Origin: Halorubrum rutilum
Lineage (GTDB): Archaea > Halobacteriota > Halobacteria > Halobacteriales > Haloferacaceae
Direction of reading: 5' to 3'
DNA length: 64,000 bases
Assembly (NCBI RefSeq): GCF_024494565.1
Contig: NZ_JANHDN010000005.1
Location: 1-64,000 of the forward strand
Below the pieces are notes generated by a model. The model had not been told where the DNA came from and searched no databases. It saw nothing but the letters and a program-made list of their open reading frames with translations. This document shows, piece after piece, positions 1 through 9,952 of this stretch (position 1 is its first letter; the number at the start of each line of letters is the position of its first letter). The position numbers and the translations under genes were made by a program.

Positions 1-50
1 CTTTGAGCAACCGGCACAACCTCCCCGATGAAGCGGGAGATTTGTGTCAT
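1..50 (-). CDS. IS5-family transposase, N-terminal fragment (cut by window edge)
   Basis: Reading leftward from an ATG whose complement lies at bases 48-50, the first 16 residues are MTQISRFIGEVVPVAQ. This matches my memory of the start of haloarchaeal IS5-type transposases (DDE enzymes that cut and paste the element). Only the first residues are inside the window, so the catalytic domain cannot be seen. The DNA in front of the start holds a 9-bp inverted repeat (GAAGCGGGA at 30-38, TCCCGCTTC at 65-73), as expected for the leader of such an element. Whether the gene is intact outside the window is unknown. Confidence 0.55.
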   Translation of the reverse strand, partial: MTQISRFIGEVVPVAQ

Positions 51-150
51 AGGCAACCGAATCTTCCCGCTTCAACTCCTTTGATTTAGTGGCCTACCTC
101 GCTGCTGTATGGCGATTCAACACAGCCGGTTTATTGGACAAACCTAGCCG
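1..150. mobile_element. End of an IS5-type insertion sequence
   Basis: The stretch holds the transposase start and its leader. On the minus strand it also holds TCCAATAAACCGGCTGTG (about 125-142), which resembles the terminal inverted repeats I associate with haloarchaeal IS5-group elements. Beyond about base 150 the sequence becomes AT-rich and shows no element features. The exact outer end cannot be set without the other terminus. Confidence 0.4.
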
Positions 151-381
151 GTACTTGATGTCTAATTGATAATTAATGGACAGAAACGCCCGATAATATA
201 ATAGAAGGGGTATTTAAACTTCGGGGTCTCGCGGTAGTGGTAAGACTATACAGAATTCTATCGAACAGTAAAATACTACAATTTAACGACAGTCTATCAT
301 ATGTATATATTTCTTTTAATTTTACTCTCACTAATTTTTCAACAGTATATAAGGAGAATATCAACTCGGTTGTGACAGCAA
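151..381. other. AT-rich intergenic stretch, no gene seen
   Basis: This lies between the IS end and the stop of the sulfatase-like gene. It is clearly AT-richer than the flanks, with runs such as tataatataatag and gtatatatttcttttaattt. A TATA-like GGTATTTAAAC (208-218) points rightward, but no convincing reading frame follows it. It may be junk left by element insertion or an unrecognised small RNA. Confidence 0.4.
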
Positions 382-1749
382 CTACTCCAAGTACCCGAGG
401 TCTCGCAGATGCTCTTCGACCATTTCCTCGTCCTCGTCGATCCCGACCGACCCCTCTTCACGAAGCCGTCGCATTCGCTCTTGATGATCGTCCAACGCTG
501 CCGATAACTCATCGTACTCCGGTGTATCTCCGGATCGGTCGTCTTCCGGCCGTTCGGCCGGCGTCTCGCGCACGTTGAAGCAGAACTCGCCGTCGTCGGC
601 GTGCCGCAGCAGCTTCCACCCGTCCGCCCGACGCACGTAACACCGGCCGTAGTCGACTTGCCGCCCCACGTCGCCGAAGGCGTATTCTCGAGCCTCGACG
701 TCGCCGTCGGCGACCGCGAGCGCCGAGGCTCCCTCCCAGTTCTCGGCGGGCGGGCAGTCGACCGCGTCAGCGATCGTCGGCGCCACGTCGATGAGTCGGA
801 CCTGTCCGTCCACGGTCTCGGCGCCGTAGTCCGGATGCGACACGACGAACGGCACACGGATCACGCCCTCCCAGAACTCCGGCGGGTGGCCTGCGTGACC
901 GTGTTCTCCAACGAGCTCCCCGTGGTCGGCAGTAAAGACGACGACGGTTTCCTCCGATAGACCGCGCTCGTCGAGCGCGTCAAGCAGCGCGTCGAACTGG
1001 TCGTCCACGTACGCGCACTCGGCGTCGTAGAGCCCTCGGATCAGCTCCCACTCCTCGTCCGTGACTTCGTCCGGGTGATGAGTTCCCTTCCGAGAGAGCC
1101 CGCGACAGCGGGATAACGACAACGGCTCGTCTAAGAACCGCCGCTGGTACTCGGGAGGCGCCTCGTAGGGGTGATGCGCGTCCATGTAGTGGAGCCACGT
1201 GAACCAGTTTCTGTCTCGGTCGTCGATCCAGTTGAGCGCGCGTTCGTTCAACGACTCGGCGCGTTCGTACTCGTCCTCGGCGCCGGTCGCGCCGGCCAGC
1301 AGCGCGTCGGCGCGGTTGTACACCCGCTCGATCGTTCTGAAGACCGGCCCGTCTTTGTCGAGGTTCGACTGGACGAACTGCTTGAGGCGCCCGGCCTCGG
1401 TCCGCCCGCTCGCGTCGTACAGGGCGTCAAACCCGCGGTCGTAGTGATACGATCCGCTGGCGAAATGGTTGTCGGTGTATCCGGCGGTGGCGTACCCCGC
1501 GTCGGAGAGTGTCTCGGCCAGCGTCCGGATGTCGCTGTCCGACTCCCGCGGCGGGATTCCGAGGCCGGAGGTACCCCCGAAGTGCCTGCTCGCGTGAATC
1601 GCGGGGAACGACGCGGGCGTGGAGGGACCGTTGGCGACGCAGTCGGTGAACTCCACGGAGCCGTCGGCGAATTCGCGCGTCGCGGGCATCGTCTCAGGAC
1701 TCACGCGATCGGCTCGCAACGAGTCTACTGTGAGGAGAAGAACGTTCAC
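382..1749 (-). CDS. Sulfatase-like hydrolase/transferase (alkaline phosphatase superfamily)
   Basis: About 455 aa, starting at a GTG that gives MNVLLLTVDSLRADRV, the typical N-terminal strand of the sulfatase fold with metal-binding Asp9. A second metal site is visible as VVVFTADHGE followed by GEHGHAGH. The family normally carries C/S-x-P-x-R, whose Cys/Ser becomes formylglycine; here residues 43-47 read STPAS, so the essential Arg is missing and Ser or Thr is the only candidate nucleophile. It may therefore be a sulfatase-like transferase or phosphohydrolase rather than a true sulfatase. It is the last gene of a leftward operon after GT2 and GT4, 34 bp behind GT4, which suggests action on surface polysaccharide or N-glycan. 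No signal peptide is seen. Confidence 0.75.
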   Translation of the reverse strand: MNVLLLTVDSLRADRVSPETMPATREFADGSVEFTDCVANGPSTPASFPAIHASRHFGGTSGLGIPPRESDSDIRTLAETLSDAGYATAGYTDNHFASGSYHYDRGFDALYDASGRTEAGRLKQFVQSNLDKDGPVFRTIERVYNRADALLAGATGAEDEYERAESLNERALNWIDDRDRNWFTWLHYMDAHHPYEAPPEYQRRFLDEPLSLSRCRGLSRKGTHHPDEVTDEEWELIRGLYDAECAYVDDQFDALLDALDERGLSEETVVVFTADHGELVGEHGHAGHPPEFWEGVIRVPFVVSHPDYGAETVDGQVRLIDVAPTIADAVDCPPAENWEGASALAVADGDVEAREYAFGDVGRQVDYGRCYVRRADGWKLLRHADDGEFCFNVRETPAERPEDDRSGDTPEYDELSAALDDHQERMRRLREEGSVGIDEDEEMVEEHLRDLGYLE

Positions 1750-1783
1750 AATAGCCTGAACTGGACGCCACCAGACACAATAC

Positions 1784-2851
1784 TTACGCTCCGCGCTCGC
1801 GGGGAGTGTTCCCCACGCCGTATCGATCGGCGACCTCGTCGGTGACGGTCTCCCACGTCGGGATGTCGTCCGAGACGACCCGCCGCTCGGCCGCCGTTCG
1901 TACGCAGTTCGCGACGGCGACCGGATCCGGATCCTCGACGCCGACGCACCCGTCGTGAGAGGTCCAGTCTTCGAGCGCCGCCGCTTTCCGAACCACACAC
2001 GGCGTCCCCGCGGCCAGCGCTTCGGCTACGGTCATCCCGTAGGCCTCGAACGACGACATGCTCACGAATACCCTCGCACCGGCGTATAGCCTCGGTAATC
2101 GCTCTTCGTCGACGTATCCGAGGAATTCGACCCGGTCGCTCACGCCAATTTCGCGGGCGATCCGCTCTAATTCCTCGCGGAACGGTCCGCTCCCCGCAAC
2201 CAAGAGGCTGTATTCTGGAAGCTCTGCCAGCGTCCGAATCACGTGTTGTACACCTTTGTATTCCTCCAGTCGTCCCACGCACAGTAGATACGGTCGCTTG
2301 CGTTCTTCGCGCGATGCGCTCGCGAACCGATCGACGTCGACGCCGTTCGGAATCACCGTCGCCTCAAGCCCGAAGTCCTCGCGCACTCGCGTCCGTTCCC
2401 ACTCGCTGACCGCGATCACGTCGTCCGCTTGCCGGACTGCCCACCGTCCGAAGGGTCGGTATCCGGACAACAGCGTGTTTCGGACGCCGTTCGCGCTCTT
2501 GCCGTGGTAGTGCGTCGTCGCAACGAACCGCTCGTCGGTGACACCGACCGCCGCGAAGAACAGCGGAAACGCGTGGTAGTTGTGAGCGTGGACGACATCG
2601 GCGTTCGTACGACGGACGGCGACGGCCATCTGTGGCGCGAGGTAAAACGACTCACCGGGGTTCAGCGACCGGAAGCGTCGTATCCGGACCCCCTTGCTAG
2701 ACGTTCGGGCCGACAGATCGTCGCCGGCATCCGCACTGAACGCGGTCACGTTGTGACCGCGGTCCGCGAGTCGAGTCGCAATCTCTCGCACGTGCGTCTC
2801 GACGCCGCCGGTCCGTGGCGGATAGCGGTGGGTGACGAACAGGACCTTCAC
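1784..2851 (-). CDS. Glycosyltransferase family 4 (GT-B fold)
   Basis: 355 aa from a GTG start. It transfers a sugar from a nucleotide- or lipid-activated donor at the cytoplasmic face of the membrane. The N-terminal Rossmann half opens with MKVLFVTHRYPPRTGGVETH, where GGVE is the usual acceptor-side glycine loop. The C-terminal half has VIPNGVDVDRF, LLCVGRLEEYKG and the EX7E signature in SSFEAYGMTVAEAL. The start lies one base beyond the stop of the upstream GT2 gene, so the two are almost certainly co-transcribed and perhaps translationally coupled. With AglB beginning 1.3 kb upstream on the other strand, a role in N-glycan or exopolysaccharide assembly is likely; the sugar cannot be inferred. 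Confidence 0.88.
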   Translation of the reverse strand: MKVLFVTHRYPPRTGGVETHVREIATRLADRGHNVTAFSADAGDDLSARTSSKGVRIRRFRSLNPGESFYLAPQMAVAVRRTNADVVHAHNYHAFPLFFAAVGVTDERFVATTHYHGKSANGVRNTLLSGYRPFGRWAVRQADDVIAVSEWERTRVREDFGLEATVIPNGVDVDRFASASREERKRPYLLCVGRLEEYKGVQHVIRTLAELPEYSLLVAGSGPFREELERIAREIGVSDRVEFLGYVDEERLPRLYAGARVFVSMSSFEAYGMTVAEALAAGTPCVVRKAAALEDWTSHDGCVGVEDPDPVAVANCVRTAAERRVVSDDIPTWETVTDEVADRYGVGNTPRERGA

Positions 2852-2852
2852 G

Positions 2853-3995
2853 TCACTCGAACGCCTCCCGGAGCTCGGTGTCTACTTCCCACGTCCCGTC
2901 TCCCTTCCCGCGGAGCAGTTCCACGCTCGCCCGCAGCAGCGACACCTGCGTATCGAACAGCGAGTATAGCGCCTGCGCAGGCCCGAGCGCGTCACGCTGT
3001 CCGAGGAAGGTGAACAATCCCACGGCGACCGGCAGGGCCGCCCCCGCCGTACCCAACGACGCGATCGCGGCGACCGTCCCGACCACCAGCGTCAGCGTCA
3101 ACAGCCACGGCGAAACGATCATGAACCACCAGTTGAACGGCAACACCAACTTCCCGTACTTCCCGTACTCCCCGAGTGCGTCGCGATGCTGGACCAGCAA
3201 TCGGATCAACCCCATCGCGCGCCGGTCCTTCTGCTTCCGTCGCTTCACGAACGCCGAATGGCTTGCCTCCTTGTACTGTACCGCAGGATCGAAAATCACC
3301 CGGCCACCCTGCCGACGGATCTTCAGCGCGAGCTCCGTATCGTCGGCGAGCGAATTCGGATCGATCGGCAGCAGGGCATCGTTTTCGAACGCCGAGAACG
3401 GACCATGGAAAATGAGCGTCGAGTCGAGGTGCGACTCCAGCTGTTGGATGTGTGACTGGACCCCGCGGTACCCGGACTCCACGCCGCTCCCGCCGAGGAC
3501 CTCGACGTTGCGTCCTGTGACCGCGTCCACTTTCGGGTCGGAGAGATTCGCGGCCGCTTCACGGAGGACATTCTGCGGGAGCTTTGAGTCACAGTCGGTC
3601 TTCACGACCATCTCGCGCTCGGCCGCCTCATATGCCTCGTTGAGTGCGGGCGCGAGGCCACGCCGTTCGTCCTCCTCAATCAAGGTGAGGTCGGGCGCCT
3701 CGAGATCCGCGAAGTACTCGCGAATGATCTCGCGCGTGTCATCGGTCGACGAGTCGACGACGATGAGTTCGACTTTTTCCATCGGGTAATCCAGTGCTAA
3801 CAGGTCCTCAAGCTTCGTTTCGACGATTTGCGACTCGTTATATGTCGGGAGCACGACGCTCACCGTCGGTTTGGCCTCAGACTTCTCGGCCGGCGAACCG
3901 GACGGGCCCACCCACGCATACAACCCCAAAAACGCGAGGTACGGCACCGCCGTAACCGCGAGCAGCGTCCCGGTGATGGCCACGAGTGGACTCAT
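2853..3995 (-). CDS. Membrane glycosyltransferase family 2 (GT-A fold)
   Basis: About 380 aa. A longer reading frame exists, but the ATG used here gives MSPLVAITGTLLAVTAVPYL, a first membrane helix, and lies about 20-30 bases after a TTATAT promoter element, as in leaderless haloarchaeal genes. The catalytic domain has SVVLPTYNE, VDSSTDDT, the DXD-like KTDCDS, and ADDTEL followed by KRRKQKDRR (the acceptor/QXXRW-like region). Two or more C-terminal helices (WWFMIVSPWLLTLTLVVG and the following Ala/Gly-rich stretch) anchor it. It resembles polysaccharide-type GT2 enzymes that use lipid-bound acceptors. First gene of the GT2-GT4-sulfatase operon, divergent from aglB. Confidence 0.87.
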   Translation of the reverse strand: MSPLVAITGTLLAVTAVPYLAFLGLYAWVGPSGSPAEKSEAKPTVSVVLPTYNESQIVETKLEDLLALDYPMEKVELIVVDSSTDDTREIIREYFADLEAPDLTLIEEDERRGLAPALNEAYEAAEREMVVKTDCDSKLPQNVLREAAANLSDPKVDAVTGRNVEVLGGSGVESGYRGVQSHIQQLESHLDSTLIFHGPFSAFENDALLPIDPNSLADDTELALKIRRQGGRVIFDPAVQYKEASHSAFVKRRKQKDRRAMGLIRLLVQHRDALGEYGKYGKLVLPFNWWFMIVSPWLLTLTLVVGTVAAIASLGTAGAALPVAVGLFTFLGQRDALGPAQALYSLFDTQVSLLRASVELLRGKGDGTWEVDTELREAFE

Positions 3996-4009
3996 GAACG
4001 GCGCTTGAC

Positions 4010-4090
4010 GCCTAGGGAATATAACCCATGTGGACGGGGATCGAACAACTAGTCGCACTCTAGGGCGGCACCGATATATAACAAGTCTTA
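4010..4090. promoter_or_regulatory. Divergent promoters of the GT2 operon and aglB
   Basis: The gap between the two divergent starts is 122 bp. Rightward, CCGATATATAACA (4070-4082) sits about 36-48 bases before the aglB ATG. Leftward, GGTTATATTCCC (complement of about 4015-4026) sits about 20-30 bases before the GT2 ATG. Both fit haloarchaeal TATA boxes. A shared intergenic region means the glycan genes and the oligosaccharyltransferase can be regulated together. Confidence 0.55.
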
Positions 4091-4117
4091 AGCACGTTTT
4101 CGCAGTGACTTCCTGTA

Positions 4118-7100
4118 ATGAGCCAGCAACAGGACTCGTCCGAGGGCTCGGGTTCATCCCCGCTCGATCTTCTCGAACAGTGGTACCACGTTCCGGTCCT
4201 CCTCGGGACCTTCGCGTTCATGCTGTGGACGCGACTCCGATCGTACGGTAACTTCGTCCGAAACGGTGAGGTATACTTCCGTGGTAACGACGCGTGGTAT
4301 CACCTCCGCGAAACGAAATACCTCCTGGAGAACTGGCCGAATACGCTTCCGTTCGACCCGTGGACGGGGTTTCCGTTTGGAAATAGTGCGGGACAGTTCG
4401 GGACCCTCTGGGACCATATCATGGTTGTTGGGATCTGGATTGCCCGGCCGATCATGGGGAGTTCTGAGGAGGTCATGCTCGTCATGCCTCCTATCGTCGG
4501 GGCGCTCGTCGCGGTGCCGACCTACTTTATTGCGCGTCGGTTCGTCGATCGAGTGCCCGCGCTTGCGGGCGTGCTGTCGCTCGCACTCTTCTCCGGCACC
4601 TTCCTCCAGTACTCACTCGTCGGCTTCCCGGACCACAGCGCGGCAGAGGTGTTTTTCCAGAGCACCGCCGTCCTCGCGTTCCTTGTCGCCTTCGCGGTCG
4701 CGGAACGGGAGAAGCCAGTCTGGGAGCTCATTGTCGATCGCGACTGGGGCGCGCTGCGACGTCCCGCCGGATTCGCAGCCGCAGCCGGTGCCGCACTCGG
4801 CCTCTACATGTGGACGTGGCAGCCAGGCGTCCTCCTGGTCGGTATCACCGGGGTCTTCCTCGCAGTGAAGATTACCAGCGATGTCTACCACGGCAAAAGC
4901 CCCGAACCGATCGCCTTCGTCGGGACAGTCGCCATGACCGTCAGCGGGACGTTACAGCTGATCCCGCTCGACACAATTTCGTTCACGCCGACGCAGTACT
5001 CGCTCCTCCAAGTGGTCCTCCCGCTTGGCGTTGCGGTCGGCGTCGTCTTCCTCGCATGGCTCGCGCGCCAGTGGGAATCGCGTGACATCGAGGCAACGAG
5101 CTACCCACCCGCCGTCGGTGGCCTCACTCTCGCGTCAGCGGCCTTCATCTGGCTCGCGGTGCCCTCACTGTGGTCAACACTGACCCGAAATCTCCTGAAT
5201 TTCGTCGGCTTCAGCGCGAGTGCGTCGTTCCGTACCATCGGCGAGGGGCAACCTCCGCTTCAAGAGGCCGCCTTCTCAGACTTTGTCCTCTCGCAGTACG
5301 GCTTCGCGTTCTTCCTCGCGCTCGCCGCAATCTTGTACATCCTCGCGCGTCCGCTCTACCGCTCTGACGACACCACCCACACGCTCTACATCCCGGCCGC
5401 GCTCGCGGTCGTTGGCTCCGTCTACGCGGTCCCGCAACTGTACGGCGCGATCGGCGGCGTCGTCGGCCTCGACTGGCAGGTGGTCGGGCTCGTCATCGCC
5501 GCCGCCTTCCTCGTCGGCGCGACGTTCCTCGTCGAGTACGACACCGAGGAGCTCTACTTCGTCGTCTGGGCGGCGTTCATCGGGAGCGCTGCGTTCACGC
5601 AGACCCGCTTCAACTACTACCTCGCGGTGATCGTCGCGGTCGGCGCGGCGTACTTCCTGCAAGTCACGCTCGCCGCAATCGATCTCACCTCCCTCGCTGC
5701 GCTCCGCGACATCGAAGGGTGGCAGGTGATGACCGCGCTCGCCGTCCTCGCGGTCCTGATCGTCCCGCTCGTCGGCGTCGCCACTCCAGTCTGGACGGCT
5801 GGCAACTCTAGCCAGCCGGGCAACGTCGTCCAGTGGGACGACAGCCTCCAGTGGATGAACGACGAGACGCCCACGCCGGGTGAGCTCGAAGGCGCGGACA
5901 ACCCGATGGAGCTGTACGGCACCTACGAGCGGCCCGCAGATGGCGACTTTGAGTATCCGGAGGGCGCCTACGGCGTGCAGTCGTGGTGGGACTACGGCCA
6001 CTGGATCACCACGCGCGCCGAGCGCATCCCGAACGCGAACCCGTTCCAGCAGAACGCGGGCGAGGCGGCCGACTATCTCCTCGCGCCGAGCGAAGAAGAG
6101 GCTCGCGAGGTGCTCGCGAGCCAGAGCACCGAGGGCGAGCATACCCGGTACGTGATGGTCGACCGCCAGATGGCGTCACCGAACTCCAAGTTCAACGCCC
6201 CCGTCACGTTCTACTCGGGCAACGCGTCGGTGAGCGACTTCAACCGCCCGCTGTATCAACAGACCGAGCAGGGTGGGTTCCGGACGCTCATGCAGGTGAA
6301 CACCCAGCGCTACCACGAGAGCCAGATGATCCGCCTGTATGAACACCACGGCAGTGCGGTTGAGCCACGACCGGTGGTTGTTGACTGGAACCAACAGGCC
6401 GCCCAGACGGCGGCTGGCGAACAGATTCAGGTGTCGGTCGCTCCGTCTAACACCTCCGCGATGATTCGACAGTTCGACACGATGGAGGAGGCGCGGGCGT
6501 TTGTCGAAGAGGATGGGAGCGCCCAAGTCGGTGGAATTGGCGGGCTCCCCTCGGAGCGTGTCGATGCGCTTGAGCATCACCGGCTTGTCCACGCCAGCCA
6601 GGCGCGGGGCCAGTCGGCCTCGGCGCTGCAGGTGCGGGTGCTCCAGCAGCTCGGCGTTAATGTCCAAGAGGTCCTCGGCGAGGGGCTGTTTGCGGCGTTC
6701 CAGGACGACTTCGTGAAGACGTTCGAACGGGTGCCCGGCGCGACGATCGAGGGGTCGGGCGCCGAGCCCGGCCAGGAAGTGCGCGCGACGGTCCAGATGC
6801 AGAAATCCTCCGGGCAGACGTTCCAGTACACCCAGTACGCCGAGGCCAACGCGGACGGGAACTTCGAGCTCACGGTGCCGTACTCGACGACTGGCTATGA
6901 TGAGTTCGGCCCGGAGAACGGCTACACGAACACCAGCGTCCGCGCGACCGGTCCCTACCAGCTCTCGACCGGGCTGTCGGTCGCTAACGGTACGCCGACC
7001 GCCCGGACCGGCAGGGTTAACGTGACCGAGGCGCAGGTCGTCGGCGCGGACGACGCGGCCGCCACGGTCGCCCTCGAAGAGACGACGCTCGGCGGCGGCA

Positions 7101-7393
7101 GCGAGAGCGGCGACTCGGGCTCGGCCGACGACGGCTCGGGATCGTCCGACGGCGATTCCGGATCGACCGACGGCACCACCGACGACGCGAACACGACGGC
7201 GGCGATCGGCGCGCCCGCCGGGTCCGCCGTCGACGCACCCGCTGTCGACGCGAACACCCTCGATGCGTCCGCCCTCGATGCGCCCGTCTCCCGCTCGCTC
7301 GCCCCCGACGCGCCGCCGTCCTCCGCACCCGGCGCGGCGGTAGCGCGCGGTGCGGCCGCATCGCTCGCCGCGCTCGTCCCCGTCGGCGCGTAA
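4118..7393 (+). CDS. aglB: Dolichyl-phosphooligosaccharide-protein glycotransferase AglB
   Basis: 1091 aa, the archaeal oligosaccharyltransferase (STT3 family). It moves a glycan from dolichyl phosphate to Asn in N-X-S/T sequons of exported proteins such as the S-layer. The N-terminal half is multi-spanning; WYHLRETKYLL and PWTGFPFG belong to the first external loop with its metal-binding acidic residues. The catalytic and sequon-reading signature WWDYG is at residues 623-627 in SWWDYGHWITTRAER, followed by NPFQQNAGEAADYLL. MVDRQMASPNSKF is a plausible DK-type motif. The extracytoplasmic C-terminal domain ends in a Gly/Ser/Asp-rich stretch and an Ala/Asp/Pro-rich tail that look like a lineage-specific extension. 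DUF368 follows after 6 bp, implying co-transcription. Confidence 0.96.
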   Translation: MSQQQDSSEGSGSSPLDLLEQWYHVPVLLGTFAFMLWTRLRSYGNFVRNGEVYFRGNDAWYHLRETKYLLENWPNTLPFDPWTGFPFGNSAGQFGTLWDHIMVVGIWIARPIMGSSEEVMLVMPPIVGALVAVPTYFIARRFVDRVPALAGVLSLALFSGTFLQYSLVGFPDHSAAEVFFQSTAVLAFLVAFAVAEREKPVWELIVDRDWGALRRPAGFAAAAGAALGLYMWTWQPGVLLVGITGVFLAVKITSDVYHGKSPEPIAFVGTVAMTVSGTLQLIPLDTISFTPTQYSLLQVVLPLGVAVGVVFLAWLARQWESRDIEATSYPPAVGGLTLASAAFIWLAVPSLWSTLTRNLLNFVGFSASASFRTIGEGQPPLQEAAFSDFVLSQYGFAFFLALAAILYILARPLYRSDDTTHTLYIPAALAVVGSVYAVPQLYGAIGGVVGLDWQVVGLVIAAAFLVGATFLVEYDTEELYFVVWAAFIGSAAFTQTRFNYYLAVIVAVGAAYFLQVTLAAIDLTSLAALRDIEGWQVMTALAVLAVLIVPLVGVATPVWTAGNSSQPGNVVQWDDSLQWMNDETPTPGELEGADNPMELYGTYERPADGDFEYPEGAYGVQSWWDYGHWITTRAERIPNANPFQQNAGEAADYLLAPSEEEAREVLASQSTEGEHTRYVMVDRQMASPNSKFNAPVTFYSGNASVSDFNRPLYQQTEQGGFRTLMQVNTQRYHESQMIRLYEHHGSAVEPRPVVVDWNQQAAQTAAGEQIQVSVAPSNTSAMIRQFDTMEEARAFVEEDGSAQVGGIGGLPSERVDALEHHRLVHASQARGQSASALQVRVLQQLGVNVQEVLGEGLFAAFQDDFVKTFERVPGATIEGSGAEPGQEVRATVQMQKSSGQTFQYTQYAEANADGNFELTVPYSTTGYDEFGPENGYTNTSVRATGPYQLSTGLSVANGTPTARTGRVNVTEAQVVGADDAAATVALEETTLGGGSESGDSGSADDGSGSSDGDSGSTDGTTDDANTTAAIGAPAGSAVDAPAVDANTLDASALDAPVSRSLAPDAPPSSAPGAAVARGAAASLAALVPVGA

Positions 7394-7399
7394 CGTCTC

Positions 7400-8344
<945 letters not shown>

Positions 8345-8427
8345 CTCGATCGTGTCTCGACCGCGACGGGGAACCGACTGCCGCTACCCGACGGCTTGAA
8401 ACCGACGCTCGCCGAAGCCGTGAGACG

Positions 8428-9555
8428 ATGCGAACGCGCCGAAGCCTGCTGGCGTCGGGGGCCGCCGGACTGGCCGGCGTCGCCGGCTGTGCCGCGCTCC
8501 CGTCCGGTCGGGCGGAGGAATCCGAAAACGACCGCGACGGCCCGAACGCCGCCGACGTCGACGCCCGACTCGGCTTCGTTGGCGATCTTATGCTCGGCCG
8601 CAGCGTCAACGAGCGATGGGCCAACGACGACCCCGCCGGCGTCTGGGGGTCGACGCTGTCGCGCCTCGACGCGCTCGACGGACTCGTCGCCAACCTGGAG
8701 TGTTGCGTCTCCGACCGCGGTACGCGGTGGCCCGACAAGGGGTACTACTTTCGGTCGGACCCCGACTTCGCGGTGCCGGCGCTGGAGGCGGCCGGCGCCT
8801 CGTTCGTCTCGCTCGCGAACAATCACATCCTCGACTTCCGGGAACCCGCGCTCCGGGACACACGCACACACCTGACCGATGCCGACATCGCCTGCGCCGG
8901 CGCCGGCACCGACCTGGCGGCGGCGCTCGAACCCGCGGTCTTCGAGGCGGGCGACCTCACGGTCGCCGCGTTCGCCCTCACCGACCAGTCCGCGGCGTTC
9001 GCCGCCGGGGAGTCGTCTCCGGGGACCGCCTTCGCGACGCTCGATCCGGGCATTGCCGAGACGCGGTCGCTCGTCGAGGGAGTTCTCGACGGCGCGCTGT
9101 CGCACGATCCGGACCTCGTCGTCGCCTCCCTCCACTGGGGCCCGAACTGGGAGACCGAACCCCGTCGGGTCCACGAGCGGTTCGGCCGGTGGCTCGTCGA
9201 TCAGGGCGTCGACGTCGTCCACGGCCACAGCGCGCACGTCCTCCAAGGCGTCGAGGTGTACGAGGGTCGGCCGATCATCTACGACGCGGGCGACTTTGTC
9301 GACGACTACGTCAGCTATCAGGATCGCCAAGGCGTCCGCAACAAGCGGAGCGCGCTGTTCGAACTGGTCGTCCGCGACGGCGCCCCCGACGAACTCCGCG
9401 TCGAGCCGACCGCGATCGTCGACGAGGCCGCGACGCTGGCGGACGACGAGGTCGCCGAGTGGGTGCGCGACACCGTCGCCGAGCGCTCCGCGGCGTTCGG
9501 GACCGAGGTCGAAGAGGCGGACGGCGAGCTGACGATTCCGTTGGGAGACGACTGA
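8428..9555 (+). CDS. CapA-family lipoprotein (PgsA/CapA metallophosphatase-like domain)
   Basis: 375 aa. MRTRRSLLASGAAGLAGVAGC is followed by a low-complexity acidic linker. The twin-Arg and lipobox Cys mark it as a Tat-exported lipoprotein, anchored outside the cell. The mature part starts with RLGFVGDLMLGR (the family's GDxM motif), then LVANLE, FVSLANNHILDF and SLHWGPNW, and a late VHGHSAHVLQG, all typical of CapA/PF09587, a calcineurin-like fold linked to poly-gamma-glutamate capsule synthesis in bacteria. The archaeal role is unknown; the neighbouring glycan genes suggest a cell-surface polymer. An ATG in the leader of the Tat signal sets the start. Confidence 0.82.
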   Translation: MRTRRSLLASGAAGLAGVAGCAALPSGRAEESENDRDGPNAADVDARLGFVGDLMLGRSVNERWANDDPAGVWGSTLSRLDALDGLVANLECCVSDRGTRWPDKGYYFRSDPDFAVPALEAAGASFVSLANNHILDFREPALRDTRTHLTDADIACAGAGTDLAAALEPAVFEAGDLTVAAFALTDQSAAFAAGESSPGTAFATLDPGIAETRSLVEGVLDGALSHDPDLVVASLHWGPNWETEPRRVHERFGRWLVDQGVDVVHGHSAHVLQGVEVYEGRPIIYDAGDFVDDYVSYQDRQGVRNKRSALFELVVRDGAPDELRVEPTAIVDEAATLADDEVAEWVRDTVAERSAAFGTEVEEADGELTIPLGDD

Positions 9556-9641
9556 GACCGGCCGCCGACGGGGTGAATTCGGTCGGCTCGAACGCTCCTC
9601 CGGCCGGTCAGGTTCAAATGGGTTCGTACGTTAGATTAAGT

Positions 9642-9755
9642 ATGTTCGGTCTGAGCACGGCGCAACTGGAAGTCCTGCTACCGACGATCATGGTCGTGAG
9701 CCTGGTGCTTGCCGCGGCGTGGGCGCTGTCCGTGCTGTATCGAGACCCGGACTGA
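9642..9755 (+). CDS. Small single-helix membrane protein (37 aa)
   Basis: Begins MFGLSTAQLEVLL and continues into one hydrophobic helix (PTIMVVSLVLAAAWALSVLY), ending in RDPD. The short polar N-terminus, single membrane span and basic/acidic tail are what a real small membrane protein looks like. An in-frame ATG eight codons upstream (MGSYVRLS) is an alternative start. It lies 86 bp after the CapA-like gene on the same strand. I do not recognise the family and assign no function. Confidence 0.5.
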   Translation: MFGLSTAQLEVLLPTIMVVSLVLAAAWALSVLYRDPD

Positions 9756-9952
9756 CGGCGTCTGACCGTCGTCTCACGAGGTGCCGAGTCGGCCAGCGGT
9801 ATCACTCGATTGCGATTCACGTTCGCCGTGGATCGACCGGTGTCTCGTCTATGACGGAACCGGCGGCGGGTACCGGCCGCACGGCAACGGACACTCTCGT
9901 ATATGTGTGCTCCGTCAAAAGAAATATTCGAGCAAGATACGTATCAGCACGC

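Noticed and set aside
237..578. A 113-codon frame rightward from the AT-rich left region
   Set aside because: It runs into the sulfatase-like gene in antisense. The first part is AT-rich random sequence and the second a shadow.
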